The notes under the pieces are model-generated. The model saw nothing but the letters and a program-made list of their open reading frames with translations. It was not told the origin of the DNA and searched no databases. Position numbers and translations under genes: made by a program. DNA of 19,967 nucleotides from Gammaproteobacteria bacterium (GTDB lineage: Bacteria > Pseudomonadota > Gammaproteobacteria > Pseudomonadales > Halomonadaceae): assembly GCA_023485185.1 (NCBI GenBank), contig JAMCZP010000060.1, positions 1 to 19,967 on the forward strand, in the 5' to 3' direction. Below, piece after piece: positions 6,960 to 15,055 of this stretch. The first letter of the stretch is position 1. Each line of letters starts with the position of its first letter.

Positions 6960-6991
6960 CTTATCACTACTATCGTTCTCATACCGATAGA

Positions 6992-8224
6992 TTAGCCACC
7001 GAAATCATCCAATAGGATGTTTTCAGGCTCAACGCCCATATCAAGCAGTAGCTTAATAACGGAGGCGTTCATCATTGGCGGCCCACACATGTAATATTCA
7101 CAATCTTCCGGCGCCGGATGGTCCTTCAGATAGTTTTCATACAAGACGTTATGGATAAAGCCAGTCGGCCCTTCCCAGTTGTCTTCCGGCTGCGGATCAG
7201 AAAGCGCCAAGTGCCATTTAAAGTTCGGGAACTCTTCTGCTAACTGGTCATACTCTTCGTTGTAGAAGGTTTCACGCCAGGAACGTGCGCCATACCAGAA
7301 AGAGATCTTACGGTCAGACTTCAAGCGCTTCAGCTGGTCAAAAATATGACTACGCATAGGCGCCATACCTGCACCACCACCGATAAAGATCATTTCGGCA
7401 TCGGTATCACGGGCGAAGAATTCACCAAACGGCCCCATTACCGTGACCTTGTCGCCTTCTTTAAGATTAAAGACGAACGTAGACATCAGACCAGGCGGGT
7501 GGTCGGTACCAGGAGGCGGTGTGGCGATACGAATATTGAACTTGAGCATACCCTTTTCATCAGGGTAGTTCGCCATGGAGTATGCGCGAATCACTTCCTC
7601 ATTGTTCTTATGGGAAATTTTGAACATGTCAAATTTATCCCAATCACCACGGTACTCTTCCTCAATATCAAAATCAGAGAATTTGATATCGTAAGGCGGT
7701 GCCACCAGCTGCACATAGCCACCCGCGCGGAAGGCGACTTCTTCACCTTCAGGCAGCTTTAGGTTCAGCTCTTTGATGAACGTGGCAACGTTGGGGTTAG
7801 CAATAACCTCACAATCCCACTTTTTCACACCAAAGACTTCTTCAGGCACTTCTACCTTCATGTCCTGTTTAACAGGCACCTGACAAGAGAGACGCCAGCC
7901 GTCTTTCTTCTCACGCATGGTAAAGTGTGATTCTTCGGTCGGCAGGATAGAGCCACCGCCCTCTTCCACGCGGCATTTGCACTGGGCGCAAGAGCCGCCA
8001 CCGCCACACGCAGAAGAGAGAAAGATGCCGTTAGCAGCAAGCGTGTTTAGAAGCTTGCCACCGGCTTGGGTCGTTAACGTATGCTCGGGGTCGCCATTGA
8101 CCTCAATGGTCACGTCCCCGCTACTCACGAGCTTGCTTCGCGCTGCCAAGATGATCGCCGTTAAGCTGATAACGATGACCGTGAACATGACAACACCGAG
8201 CAAGATGACAGTTGTATCAACCAT
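6992..8224 (-). CDS. nqrF: Na+-NQR subunit F (NADH dehydrogenase subunit)
   Basis: NqrF takes electrons from NADH through FAD and a 2Fe-2S centre and passes them into the Na+-pumping complex. The 410-residue protein has one N-terminal membrane helix (about 5-27). A ferredoxin domain follows, with Cys73, Cys79, Cys82 ([11 protein letters not shown]) and Cys114 as cluster ligands. The FAD site is RAYSMANYP (213-221) and the NADH site includes [11 protein letters not shown] (282-292). It ends in the characteristic LLDDFGG. All key residues match the Vibrio protein with a shift of 3. It is the last gene of nqrA-F, 74 bases after nqrE, the longest gap in the operon, which holds a strong hairpin. 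AGGAAA precedes the start. The ferredoxin domain rules out an Rnf complex. Confidence 0.98.
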   Translation of the reverse strand: MVDTTVILLGVVMFTVIVISLTAIILAARSKLVSSGDVTIEVNGDPEHTLTTQAGGKLLNTLAANGIFLSSACGGGGSCAQCKCRVEEGGGSILPTEESHFTMREKKDGWRLSCQVPVKQDMKVEVPEEVFGVKKWDCEVIANPNVATFIKELNLKLPEGEEVAFRAGGYVQLVAPPYDIKFSDFDIEEEYRGDWDKFDMFKISHKNNEEVIRAYSMANYPDEKGMLKFNIRIATPPPGTDHPPGLMSTFVFNLKEGDKVTVMGPFGEFFARDTDAEMIFIGGGAGMAPMRSHIFDQLKRLKSDRKISFWYGARSWRETFYNEEYDQLAEEFPNFKWHLALSDPQPEDNWEGPTGFIHNVLYENYLKDHPAPEDCEYYMCGPPMMNASVIKLLLDMGVEPENILLDDFGG

Positions 8225-8256
8225 GTCGGTTTCCTATTGCTGGAGGTTTCCTGTAA

Positions 8257-8284
8257 CCCGGCGGTGCTATTAAGCACCGCCAGG
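8257..8284 (-). other. Strong RNA hairpin between nqrE and nqrF
   Basis: On the minus strand CCTGGCGGTGCT and AGCACCGCCGGG pair over 12 bp, with one U-G pair, around the loop TAAT. The inner 9 bp (plus 8260-8268 with 8273-8281) are perfect. It lies 14 bases after the nqrE stop and 32 bases before the nqrF start. No T-run follows. It may protect upstream mRNA from 3' exonucleases, mark a processing site, or adjust nqrF dosage. Confidence 0.6.
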
Positions 8285-8298
8285 AAAGCCGGCTCCGT

Positions 8299-8916
8299 TT
8301 AGAGCTGAATGCCAGAGAAGGACATAAAGCCCAACGACATCAGACCTACGGTGATGAAAGTAATGCCCAGCCCTTGCAGGCCACCCGGAACATCGCTGTA
8401 CTTCAGCTTTTCACGGATACCCGCCAATGCAGTGATCGCTAGCGCCCAACCAGTACCAGCGCCAAAGCCGTACACCACGGCTTCACCGAAGTTATAGTTA
8501 CGCTCAACCATGAACAGTACGCCACCTAGGATGGCGCAGTTAACGGTGATCAGCGGCAGGAAGACGCCCAACGCGTTGTAAAGCGCAGGCACGTACTTAT
8601 CAAGGAACATTTCCATGATCTGTACGAGGGCAGCGATAACACCGATATAGGAAAGCAGGCCGAGGAACGAGAGATCAATATTCTCAGCGCCGCTAATACC
8701 GGTCCAGGTTAATGCACCTTCTTGAAGCAGGTAGGTGAATACCAGGTTGTTAACCGGAACCGTTACGGTCAGTACAACGATAACGGCGATACCCAGACCG
8801 AAGGCAGAAGAGACTTTCTTGGACACCGCCAAGAAAGTACACATGCCCAAGAAGAAGGCCAACGCCATGTTCTCAACGAAAACCGAAGCAACGAAAAGGC
8901 TCAGATAGTGTTCCAT
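8299..8916 (-). CDS. nqrE: Na+-NQR subunit E
   Basis: NqrE is an integral membrane subunit that pairs with NqrD as an inverted repeat and helps hold the intramembrane 2Fe-2S centre and the Na+ path. The 205-residue product starts [21 protein letters not shown], typical of the family, and has about six membrane helices. Cys26 (LGMCTFLA) and Cys127 (TVNCAILGG) correspond to the conserved cluster cysteines. The start lies one base after the nqrD stop, so translation is coupled. It is slightly longer than the usual 198 residues. The related Rnf subunit A is excluded by the surrounding nqrA, B, C and F genes. Confidence 0.97.
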   Translation of the reverse strand: MEHYLSLFVASVFVENMALAFFLGMCTFLAVSKKVSSAFGLGIAVIVVLTVTVPVNNLVFTYLLQEGALTWTGISGAENIDLSFLGLLSYIGVIAALVQIMEMFLDKYVPALYNALGVFLPLITVNCAILGGVLFMVERNYNFGEAVVYGFGAGTGWALAITALAGIREKLKYSDVPGGLQGLGITFITVGLMSLGFMSFSGIQL

Positions 8917-8917
8917 A

Positions 8918-9586
8918 TTACACGGCCTCCTGTGGCTTGGTGTTTTGCTTCATCTTGAACTCGTTGTCTTCAACTTGCTCGGGATTAACCGCGCGAATCA
9001 CCCAAATCATTAAGCCGATAATGAAGAAGGCCGACGGCGGCAGCAGCAACAAGCCGTTGGGCACATACCAACCACCGTCTTGCACAGTAGGCAGAATGGT
9101 AAAGCCAAATACGCTACCTGCACCCAGCAACTCACGGAAGAAACCAACCACCATCAGAACAAAGCCGTAGCCTATGCCATTGCCAACACCATCCAGGAAC
9201 GACATACCTGGCGTGTTAGTCATCGCAAAGCCTTCGGCACGGCCCATGACGATACAGTTAGTAATGATCAGACCAACAAAGACCGAAAGCTGCTTAGACA
9301 TCTCATAGGCATATGCTTTAAGAATCTGGTCAACCACGATAACCAGTGACGCGATAATCGTCATCTGTACGATGATACGAATCGAAGACGGAATGTGATT
9401 CCTGATCAACGATACAAACAGATTCGAAAAAGCCGTTACGAATATAACAGCCAGCGACATTACCAGCGAAACACTCATGCTGGTCGTTACCGCAAGTGCC
9501 GAACAGATCCCCAATATTTGCAGCGCAATAGGGTTGTTCTTAAAAATTGGCGCTGTTAAAACGCCCTTTGCATTTAAGTCCGCCAT
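8918..9586 (-). CDS. nqrD: Na+-NQR subunit D
   Basis: NqrD is the membrane partner of NqrE in the Na+-NQR complex. The 222-residue product has about six membrane helices. It carries the paired cysteines Cys28 ([10 protein letters not shown]) and Cys111 ([14 protein letters not shown]), which with those of NqrE coordinate the intramembrane 2Fe-2S centre. A charged C-terminal tail (about the last 20 residues, rich in Glu, Lys and Gln) makes it somewhat longer than the usual 210. It starts 2 bases after the nqrC stop and ends one base before nqrE, so it is embedded in the operon. Confidence 0.97.
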   Translation of the reverse strand: MADLNAKGVLTAPIFKNNPIALQILGICSALAVTTSMSVSLVMSLAVIFVTAFSNLFVSLIRNHIPSSIRIIVQMTIIASLVIVVDQILKAYAYEMSKQLSVFVGLIITNCIVMGRAEGFAMTNTPGMSFLDGVGNGIGYGFVLMVVGFFRELLGAGSVFGFTILPTVQDGGWYVPNGLLLLPPSAFFIIGLMIWVIRAVNPEQVEDNEFKMKQNTKPQEAV

Positions 9587-9588
9587 GA

Positions 9589-10410
9589 TCAGGCCCCCTC
9601 AACGTCGTCGAAGTCGGTTTCGGTGTCTTCGGCGTCTTCCGGCTCAGTACCACTGCGGAATTTGGCTAAGTACGTACCGAATCCTTCTTCGCTTAACCAG
9701 AACTGCAGCATGTTAGTCACGCCATTACTGGTTAGCGTAGCGCCAGAAAGCGCATCTACTTCGTGTTCGCCACTAGCACCGCCTTTGGTCAGGTGGATCG
9801 CCGGTGTGAGGTTGCCCTCTTCATCGTAGATCTCTTTACCTTCCCACTGGGCTTGCCAACGCGGATTGTTAACTTCAGCACCTAAGCCCGGTGTTTCACT
9901 ATGCTCGTAGTAAGTAATACTAACGATGGTATTACCATCACCTTCTACGGCTAGGAAGCCACGCATCAAGCCCCAAAGGCCTTGACCACGAATAGGTACA
10001 ACAATCTGCTCTGGGCTATCTTCATCACCCACCAGATAAACAGTAGCGTAGTTTTCTACCCGTGACAGACCAGCGATATCACGACCGCCGGAAAGCGTGC
10101 GACCTGTTGCTGGATCCCGTGAGGCTTCGAAGCCATCGAAAGTATCGGGGTCAAACTCATCGGTATAGTCGCCGCTGTCCAATTCGACGACCCGAGCGAT
10201 AATCTGCTCGCGAAAAGCCTCTTCAACGTCCATACCGGGCTCATAGAGTCTGGCAACGTTCAAGATATTGGTTTTACGGTCGAGTTCCTGATTAAGCTGT
10301 TGCATTGGACGCAGAGCGACCGCAGCAGTCGAGACAATGACAGAACACACGATACACAGTGAGAACGCCACGATCAGGATCTTCTTGATGGAGTTATTAC
10401 CTTGTGCCAT
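9589..10410 (-). CDS. nqrC: Na+-NQR subunit C (covalent FMN subunit)
   Basis: NqrC carries a covalently bound FMN on the periplasmic side and passes electrons towards NqrB. The 273-residue product has an N-terminal membrane helix (about 9-33) and a soluble FMN-binding domain. [12 protein letters not shown] contains the acceptor threonine, residue 225, within the D-x-x-SGAT flavinylation motif. The attachment is made by ApbE (flavin transferase), whose gene is not in this window. The last 20 residues ([19 protein letters not shown]) are very acidic and extend beyond the usual 257 or so, consistent with a halophile. Its ATG overlaps the nqrB stop by one base (TAATG). Confidence 0.98.
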   Translation of the reverse strand: MAQGNNSIKKILIVAFSLCIVCSVIVSTAAVALRPMQQLNQELDRKTNILNVARLYEPGMDVEEAFREQIIARVVELDSGDYTDEFDPDTFDGFEASRDPATGRTLSGGRDIAGLSRVENYATVYLVGDEDSPEQIVVPIRGQGLWGLMRGFLAVEGDGNTIVSITYYEHSETPGLGAEVNNPRWQAQWEGKEIYDEEGNLTPAIHLTKGGASGEHEVDALSGATLTSNGVTNMLQFWLSEEGFGTYLAKFRSGTEPEDAEDTETDFDDVEGA

Positions 10411-11633
10411 TAGGCAGTCTCCTCGGCCGGTACGCCAGTACGCTTGATACGGCGTTTAATATTGGCCTGAACGAAGAAATGATCAATCAGCGGTGCAAAC
10501 AGGTTAGCAAATAGAATTGCCAACATGATGCCTTCTGGGAAGGCCGGATTCACAACGCGGATTAAAACGGTCATGACACCAATCAGCGCACCAAACACCA
10601 AGCGGCCTTGGTTCGTCATTGAGGCTGACACGGGGTCAGTCGCCATGAACACCATACCGAAGGCAAAGCCACCGATCACCAAGTGCCAATACCACGGCAT
10701 GGCGAACATGGGGTTGGTTTCGGAGCCCAGCAGGTTAAACAGTGTGCTCGTGACCACCATACCGAGGAACACCCCGAGCATGATTCGCCAGGAAGCAATC
10801 CGGGTCCATAGCAGTACTGCTGCACCAATGAAGATGGCTAACGTAGAGACCTCACCCACTGAGCCGGGAATAAAGCCTAAGAAGGCATCCCACCATGTGA
10901 AGGTGCTGGTCAGCGCAGACATACCGTCTTGGAACGCAATTGAGAGTGCTGTCGCGCCAGTATAACCGTCAGCGGCTACCCATACTGCATCACCGGAAAT
11001 CTGTGCCGGATAGGCAAAGTATAGGAATGCACGCCCAGTAAGTGCCGGGTTGAGGAAGTTTTTGCCGGTACCGCCAAAAATCTCCTTGCCGATAACCACA
11101 CCAAAGGTGATACCTAAAGCGACTTGCCAAAGAGGGATAGTTGAAGGCAGAACCAGTGCAAACAGCACAGATGTTACAAAGAAACCTTCATTGACTTCAT
11201 GGCCACGTTTGATGGCAAACAGCACTTCCCAGAAACCACCCACTACAAAGGTAACTAAGTAGATAGGTAAGAAATAGGTAGCACCTAAAACAAAGTTTGC
11301 CCACAGACTGTTGGCATCATGGCCTGACGCCAGGGTCATCATGATTGCTTCACGCCAGCCACCCATAGAGGCATAGCCCGCATCAATCGCGACATTCGCC
11401 TGCCAACCAGCATTCCACATACCGAACAGCATGGCTGGGAAGGTACATAGCCAAACCGTAATCATGATGCGTTTCAGGTCAATACCGTCACGCACATGCG
11501 CTGTCGTTTTAGCGACGCTAGGGGGCGAGTAAAAAATAGTATCTACCGCTTCAAACAACGGGTAGAACTTCTCGTACTTTCCGCCTTTGTGAAAGTGCGG
11601 CTCGAGATTCTCGAGTGTTCGTTGGATACCCAT
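10410..11633 (-). CDS. nqrB: Na+-NQR subunit B (covalent FMN subunit)
   Basis: NqrB is the large membrane subunit that binds FMN and riboflavin and holds the ubiquinone site, at the heart of Na+ translocation. The 407-residue product has about ten membrane helices. [10 protein letters not shown] places the FMN-acceptor threonine at residue 228 in the D-x-x-TGAT motif, as in Nqr[19 protein letters not shown] and [19 protein letters not shown] are typical of the NqrB/RnfD family; the length and neighbours fix it as NqrB. It starts 2 bases after the nqrA stop. At 11601-11615 its coding DNA holds CTCGAGATTCTCGAG, a perfect 15-bp palindrome encoding LENLE, probably incidental. Confidence 0.98.
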   Translation of the reverse strand: MGIQRTLENLEPHFHKGGKYEKFYPLFEAVDTIFYSPPSVAKTTAHVRDGIDLKRIMITVWLCTFPAMLFGMWNAGWQANVAIDAGYASMGGWREAIMMTLASGHDANSLWANFVLGATYFLPIYLVTFVVGGFWEVLFAIKRGHEVNEGFFVTSVLFALVLPSTIPLWQVALGITFGVVIGKEIFGGTGKNFLNPALTGRAFLYFAYPAQISGDAVWVAADGYTGATALSIAFQDGMSALTSTFTWWDAFLGFIPGSVGEVSTLAIFIGAAVLLWTRIASWRIMLGVFLGMVVTSTLFNLLGSETNPMFAMPWYWHLVIGGFAFGMVFMATDPVSASMTNQGRLVFGALIGVMTVLIRVVNPAFPEGIMLAILFANLFAPLIDHFFVQANIKRRIKRTGVPAEETA

Positions 11634-11635
11634 TA

Positions 11636-12985
11636 TCAGGCCTCTTTCTCGATCATGGTGAGATTATCACGCAGGATGGGGCCATACTCGTATTTGCCGG
11701 GGCAAACATACGTGCACAGTGCCAGATCCTCTTCGTCCAGCTCAAGACACCCAAGCTGCATAGCAACCTCAATGTCGCCCACGATCAGCGAACGAAGCAG
11801 CTGAGTTGGCATAATATCCAGAGGCATAACTGTCTCATATACACCTACCGGCACCATGGCTCGCTCTGAACCATTAGTCGAGGTGGTGGGCGCATAATTC
11901 GTTAATCCCTTGATCTTGGAAATATAAATCCCCAACACCGAGTGGCGATTAGCACCTGGAGACATCCAACCCATAAACGTCCGCTTATTGCCTTCTTCCA
12001 GCAAGCTCACTTGGTTATGGAAACGTCCTAGATAATTGATTTTGCCTTCAGCGGCAAAGCCGGAGAAAACCGAGCCAGAAATTACACGCGTGTCTTCAGG
12101 TTTGATGACATCGCCTGCCAACAGTTCATCGGTGCTAGCACCTACACGTGTACGCAATAAACGGCCTTTCTCAGCACGTGGACCACCTACTGCCACCACG
12201 CGGCTCATGTCTAGCTTGCCTTCAACAAACAACTTACCAAACGCAATCACGTCCTGATAACCGATATGCCACACTTTTTTGTGTAACGCGACCGGAGACA
12301 GGTAGTGAATATGCGTACCGACAAGACCTGCCGGATGAGGACCTGCAAAACTTTCAACTTGAACGCCGCCAATATCACCGCCTGGAATAGAAGCGTCAGC
12401 ACCAGTACACAAAAAGACTTTGCCCTCGGTAAGGCGCGCTAACACCTTGAGGCCGTCTTCAAATGCCTGTGACTGTTCATTAATGATCAGCGCAGGATCA
12501 GGGCTGAGCGGGTGCGTATCAACTGCGGTAACAAAGATATCGGCAGGGGTGCTATCAATAGCGGGTGTACGTGAGAAAGGACGTGTACGCAGTGCCGTCC
12601 ACAACCCTGACTCTACCAGTTGGTCAACAACGACCTGACGCTCAAGCTGCGTTAACGCTTGACGATCATGAGCAGCAAATTCAACGGCTTCTTCATTTTC
12701 ATCAATTTTGATAACGACAGACAGTAAACGACGTTTTTCGCCACGGTTTATTGCAAGCACTTCACCGGCAGCGGGCGCTGTAAAACGCACACCATCAATT
12801 TTCTTATCGGTGAAGAGCAATTGGCCCAGTTTGACCTTATCCCCTTCCTGAACTTCCATAGTTGGCTTCATGCCAACATAGTCAGTACCCAGGATTGCCA
12901 CATGGCGCACAGGCCGCGCATCTTCAATACGCTGCTCAGGCGCTCCCGTGATGGGGAGATCCAGGCCTTTTTTGACTTCGATCAT
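11636..12985 (-). CDS. nqrA: Na+-NQR subunit A
   Basis: NqrA is the peripheral cytoplasmic subunit of Na+-NQR associated with the quinone-reduction end of the complex. The 449-residue product begins [18 protein letters not shown], the standard NqrA start, and continues with a biotinyl-lipoyl-like fold ([18 protein letters not shown]). The length agrees with the usual 446 or so. The C terminus has [20 protein letters not shown], a conserved family signature. It is the first gene of the operon. The ribosome site is weak (GGGCGAG, 3 bases before ATG). Upstream are a promoter candidate, a hairpin and a 22-bp tandem repeat in the leader. Confidence 0.98.
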   Translation of the reverse strand: MIEVKKGLDLPITGAPEQRIEDARPVRHVAILGTDYVGMKPTMEVQEGDKVKLGQLLFTDKKIDGVRFTAPAAGEVLAINRGEKRRLLSVVIKIDENEEAVEFAAHDRQALTQLERQVVVDQLVESGLWTALRTRPFSRTPAIDSTPADIFVTAVDTHPLSPDPALIINEQSQAFEDGLKVLARLTEGKVFLCTGADASIPGGDIGGVQVESFAGPHPAGLVGTHIHYLSPVALHKKVWHIGYQDVIAFGKLFVEGKLDMSRVVAVGGPRAEKGRLLRTRVGASTDELLAGDVIKPEDTRVISGSVFSGFAAEGKINYLGRFHNQVSLLEEGNKRTFMGWMSPGANRHSVLGIYISKIKGLTNYAPTTSTNGSERAMVPVGVYETVMPLDIMPTQLLRSLIVGDIEVAMQLGCLELDEEDLALCTYVCPGKYEYGPILRDNLTMIEKEA

Positions 12986-13029
12986 AGTCTCGCCCAGTTG
13001 TTGGATCGGATGTACGAAGGTAAGGGTTT

Positions 13030-13073
13030 CGAATGTTTAATTTCTGTTCAGTGAATTATTATTTTCTGCTCAG
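13030..13073. repeat. 22-bp imperfect tandem repeat in the nqrA leader
   Basis: Read on the minus strand, two adjacent 22-base units start CTGAGCAGAAA (plus 13073 downward) and CTGAACAGAAA (plus 13051 downward). They agree at 17 of 22 positions, including CTGA, CAGAAA, TAA and ATTC. The period is two helical turns. The pair lies 45-88 bases before the nqrA start and downstream of the promoter candidate, so it would be transcribed. A regulator site or an mRNA element is plausible. Confidence 0.5.
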
Positions 13074-13087
13074 ATTATTAGCAGTCA

Positions 13088-13108
13088 GGCCCAAGCAGCA
13101 CTTGGACC
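13088..13108 (-). other. Hairpin in the nqrA 5' leader
   Basis: CCAAG (13091-13095) and CTTGG (13101-13105) pair around CAGCA. After one mismatch, GG and CC extend the stem. It lies about 13-33 bases into the predicted nqr transcript. No T-run follows, so it is not a terminator. Confidence 0.35.
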
Positions 13109-13127
13109 ACCCCGAAAAATCCATCGT

Positions 13128-13156
13128 ATTATAAAGATAAGCGCGTCCAATGACCA
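13128..13156 (-). promoter_or_regulatory. Putative promoter of the nqrA-F operon
   Basis: On the minus strand, a perfect TATAAT (plus 13128-13133) is preceded at 17 bases by TGGTCA (plus 13151-13156), four of six matches to TTGACA. The start would be near 13121, leaving a leader of about 135 bases before nqrA. Confidence 0.6.
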
Positions 13157-13212
13157 CATCCCTGATCATCGCCCAAAGTGCTATATACATTGAAAAATGG
13201 CTTCGTTTAGAC

Positions 13213-13238
13213 AAAAAAACGCCACCCGAGGGTGGCGT
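13213..13238 (-). terminator. Intrinsic terminator of gap
   Basis: ACGCCACC (13219-13226) and GGTGGCGT (13231-13238) form a perfect 8-bp stem around the loop CGAG. On the minus strand this is followed by a run of T (A-run 13213-13219 on the plus strand). It is 56 bases after the gap stop and separates gap from the nqr promoter. Confidence 0.9.
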
Positions 13239-13293
13239 GGATAACTTAAAACAGCTATGAAGCCCGGCATAAGGGCCATCCTAAGCTTACCTA

Positions 13294-14748
13294 TTAGCGA
13301 GGTAGCTTTAAGAACTGAACATTAGACATCTGTTGCAAAATACGAACTACCTGACAGCTGTAGCCAAATTCGTTGTCATACCACACATAAAGGACAGCAT
13401 GATGTCCGTTAGCAATCGTTGCTTTGGCATCCACGATGCCAGCATGGCGGTTACCAACGAAGTCTGATGACACGACTTCCGCAGAATCAACAAAGTCAAT
13501 TTGCTTTTGATAGGCAGACTCAATCGACATACGACGCAGGTAATCATTTAGCGCGGCGGCATCGGTAGTTTTTTCCAGCGTCAGATTGAGAATGGCCATG
13601 GAAACGTTGGGAATCGGCACGCGAATAGCATTACCTGTCAGCTTACCCTCAAGCTCAGGCAGCGCCTTAGCAGCAGCCTTGGCAGCCCCTGTTTCGGTCA
13701 ACACCATGTTCAACGCCGCGCTACGCCCGCGACGGTCGCCCTTGTGATAGTTATCAATCAGGTTCTGGTCGTTGGTATACGCATGGACGGTTTCAACATG
13801 ACCATTGACCACGCCGTACTCATCATTAAGCACCTTTAAAACCGGCACGATGGCATTAGTGGTACAAGATGCCGCTGATACAATCAGGTCATTATCACCG
13901 ATAGCCTCATGATTGATGCCATACACGATGTTTTTGATATCACCTTTACCTGGCGCGGTTAGCAGCGCTTTGGCAGCACCTTTGCACTTCAAATGCTGGC
14001 CCAAACCATCCTCATCACGCCAGATGCCGGTATTATCAACAATCACTGCGTTATCGATATCGTAGGCAGTGTAGTCAATTTCGCTAGGTGAATCGGCATA
14101 GATCACCTGAATGACGTTACCATTCACGGTTAGCGTCCGCGCCTGGGCATCGACCATAATAGTGCCGTCGAAAGGCCCATGCACTGAATCACGACGCAGC
14201 AAACTCGCCCGTTTTTCAAGGTCTTTAGCAACATCGCCACGACCACGAACGACGATAGCGCGCAAGCGCAGCAGGTTTCCGCCACCAGCTTTCTCAACCA
14301 TTACACGCGCCAGCAGGCGTCCAATGCGGCCAAAACCATAAAGCACTACATCCTGCGGCTCGCCAGTGCTGGCGCCCGGCTGAAAGCCATCAATAATTTC
14401 ATGCAGCTCTTTACGCAAGAAGGCTTCTACATCACCACCGCCCTGACGCTTAAACAATACGGCTAGCTTGCCCACATCCACATGCGCGGGACCAAGATTC
14501 AGCTCAACCATGGTTTTAACAATGGGATAGGTGTCTTCTACGGAAAGTTCAGTTCCCTCTATTTTACGTACGAAGCGGTGGTCTTTAAGAATACGAATAA
14601 CCGACCGTTTGATCAGCGAACGTCCGAACATGGTGGCAACGACATTGTTCTGACGATAAAGCTGCCCCACCAATGGGATCATCTGTTCAGTCAGGGCTTC
14701 GTTGCCTTGCCATTCTTGAAAAACGTTTTCGAGAGCTTGCTGACTCAC
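13294..14748 (-). CDS. gap: Glyceraldehyde-3-phosphate dehydrogenase with N-terminal extension
   Basis: This NAD(P)-dependent enzyme interconverts glyceraldehyde 3-phosphate and 1,3-bisphosphoglycerate. A normal GAPDH has about 330 residues; here a Rossmann entry, VVLYGFGRIGRLLARVM, begins only near residue 150. SAASCTTNAIVP carries the catalytic cysteine, residue 295 from the chosen start. The extra helical N terminus (NEALTEQMIPLVGQLYRQNN and after) occurs in the PA3001-type GAPDH of pseudomonads, which also lies between nqr and mfd. I chose GTG 14748 because GAGG lies 6 bases before it. An in-frame ATG at 14760 has no ribosome site and would add 4 residues. The gene is transcribed away from mfd and has its own terminator. 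Confidence 0.93.
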   Translation of the reverse strand: MSQQALENVFQEWQGNEALTEQMIPLVGQLYRQNNVVATMFGRSLIKRSVIRILKDHRFVRKIEGTELSVEDTYPIVKTMVELNLGPAHVDVGKLAVLFKRQGGGDVEAFLRKELHEIIDGFQPGASTGEPQDVVLYGFGRIGRLLARVMVEKAGGGNLLRLRAIVVRGRGDVAKDLEKRASLLRRDSVHGPFDGTIMVDAQARTLTVNGNVIQVIYADSPSEIDYTAYDIDNAVIVDNTGIWRDEDGLGQHLKCKGAAKALLTAPGKGDIKNIVYGINHEAIGDNDLIVSAASCTTNAIVPVLKVLNDEYGVVNGHVETVHAYTNDQNLIDNYHKGDRRGRSAALNMVLTETGAAKAAAKALPELEGKLTGNAIRVPIPNVSMAILNLTLEKTTDAAALNDYLRRMSIESAYQKQIDFVDSAEVVSSDFVGNRHAGIVDAKATIANGHHAVLYVWYDNEFGYSCQVVRILQQMSNVQFLKLPR

Positions 14749-14828
14749 GTGCGGCCTCATAAGGTAGTTAAAAATAGGGCGATGAAAAAAACGATATAAA
14801 CCGAGTAATCTTAAAATATTCGTTGTGC

Positions 14829-14857
14829 ATTATCCGGGCCAAGCGGTGTCCCCGCAA
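14829..14857 (-). promoter_or_regulatory. Putative gap promoter
   Basis: On the minus strand, TTGCGG (plus 14852-14857) and GATAAT (plus 14829-14834) are 17 bases apart, giving a leader of about 75 bases before gap. The -35 is only half conserved. The 7-bp inverted pair GTTGTGC (14822-14828) and GCACAAC (14871-14877) flanks it. Confidence 0.4.
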
Positions 14858-14947
14858 TGAATGGATGGTCGCACAACATGTAGGGTTATTACAGAAATGC
14901 CAATCTCACTACAAACCTTACTCTTAAATTCGAGCTTTAGACTCGAT

Positions 14948-14983
14948 CGCTAAACTCATTGATTAAAACGCTAACGATTAGCG
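14948..14983. repeat. CGCTAA repeats and palindrome in the gap-mfd divergent region
   Basis: CGCTAA occurs at 14948-14953 and 14969-14974, exactly 21 bases apart. The second copy forms a palindrome with TTAGCG at 14978-14983 (CGCTAA-CGA-TTAGCG). It lies between the divergent gap and mfd genes, about 73 bases before the mfd ATG. It could be an operator; nothing else is seen in the rest of this gap of about 300 bases apart from the gap promoter candidate. Confidence 0.35.
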
Positions 14984-15055
14984 GTGCCCCTCTAACTGCA
15001 ACGGACGATCGTGTATGATCTTGTTTCCGTTTCAGCGCAAAACGATATCTTGATT

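Noticed and set aside
8309..8497. Plus-strand frame over the end of nqrE
   Set aside because: Pure antisense shadow of nqrE with no supporting signals.
10525..10965. 146-codon open frame antisense to nqrB
   Set aside because: Low-complexity Pro/Thr/Lys-rich shadow of a membrane protein gene.
11601..11615. 15-bp perfect palindrome with two CTCGAG copies at the start of nqrB
   Set aside because: Explained by coding for LENLE with matching Leu-Glu codons; no further regulatory context.
6992..12985. Rnf electron transport complex
   Set aside because: NqrA, and an NqrF with ferredoxin and FAD/NADH domains, identify Na+-NQR; no RnfB or RnfC-type protein is present.
15011..15055. GTG start for mfd 45 bases upstream
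   Set aside because: The extra residues have no match to known Mfd starts, and the ATG at 15056 gives the family's normal length.
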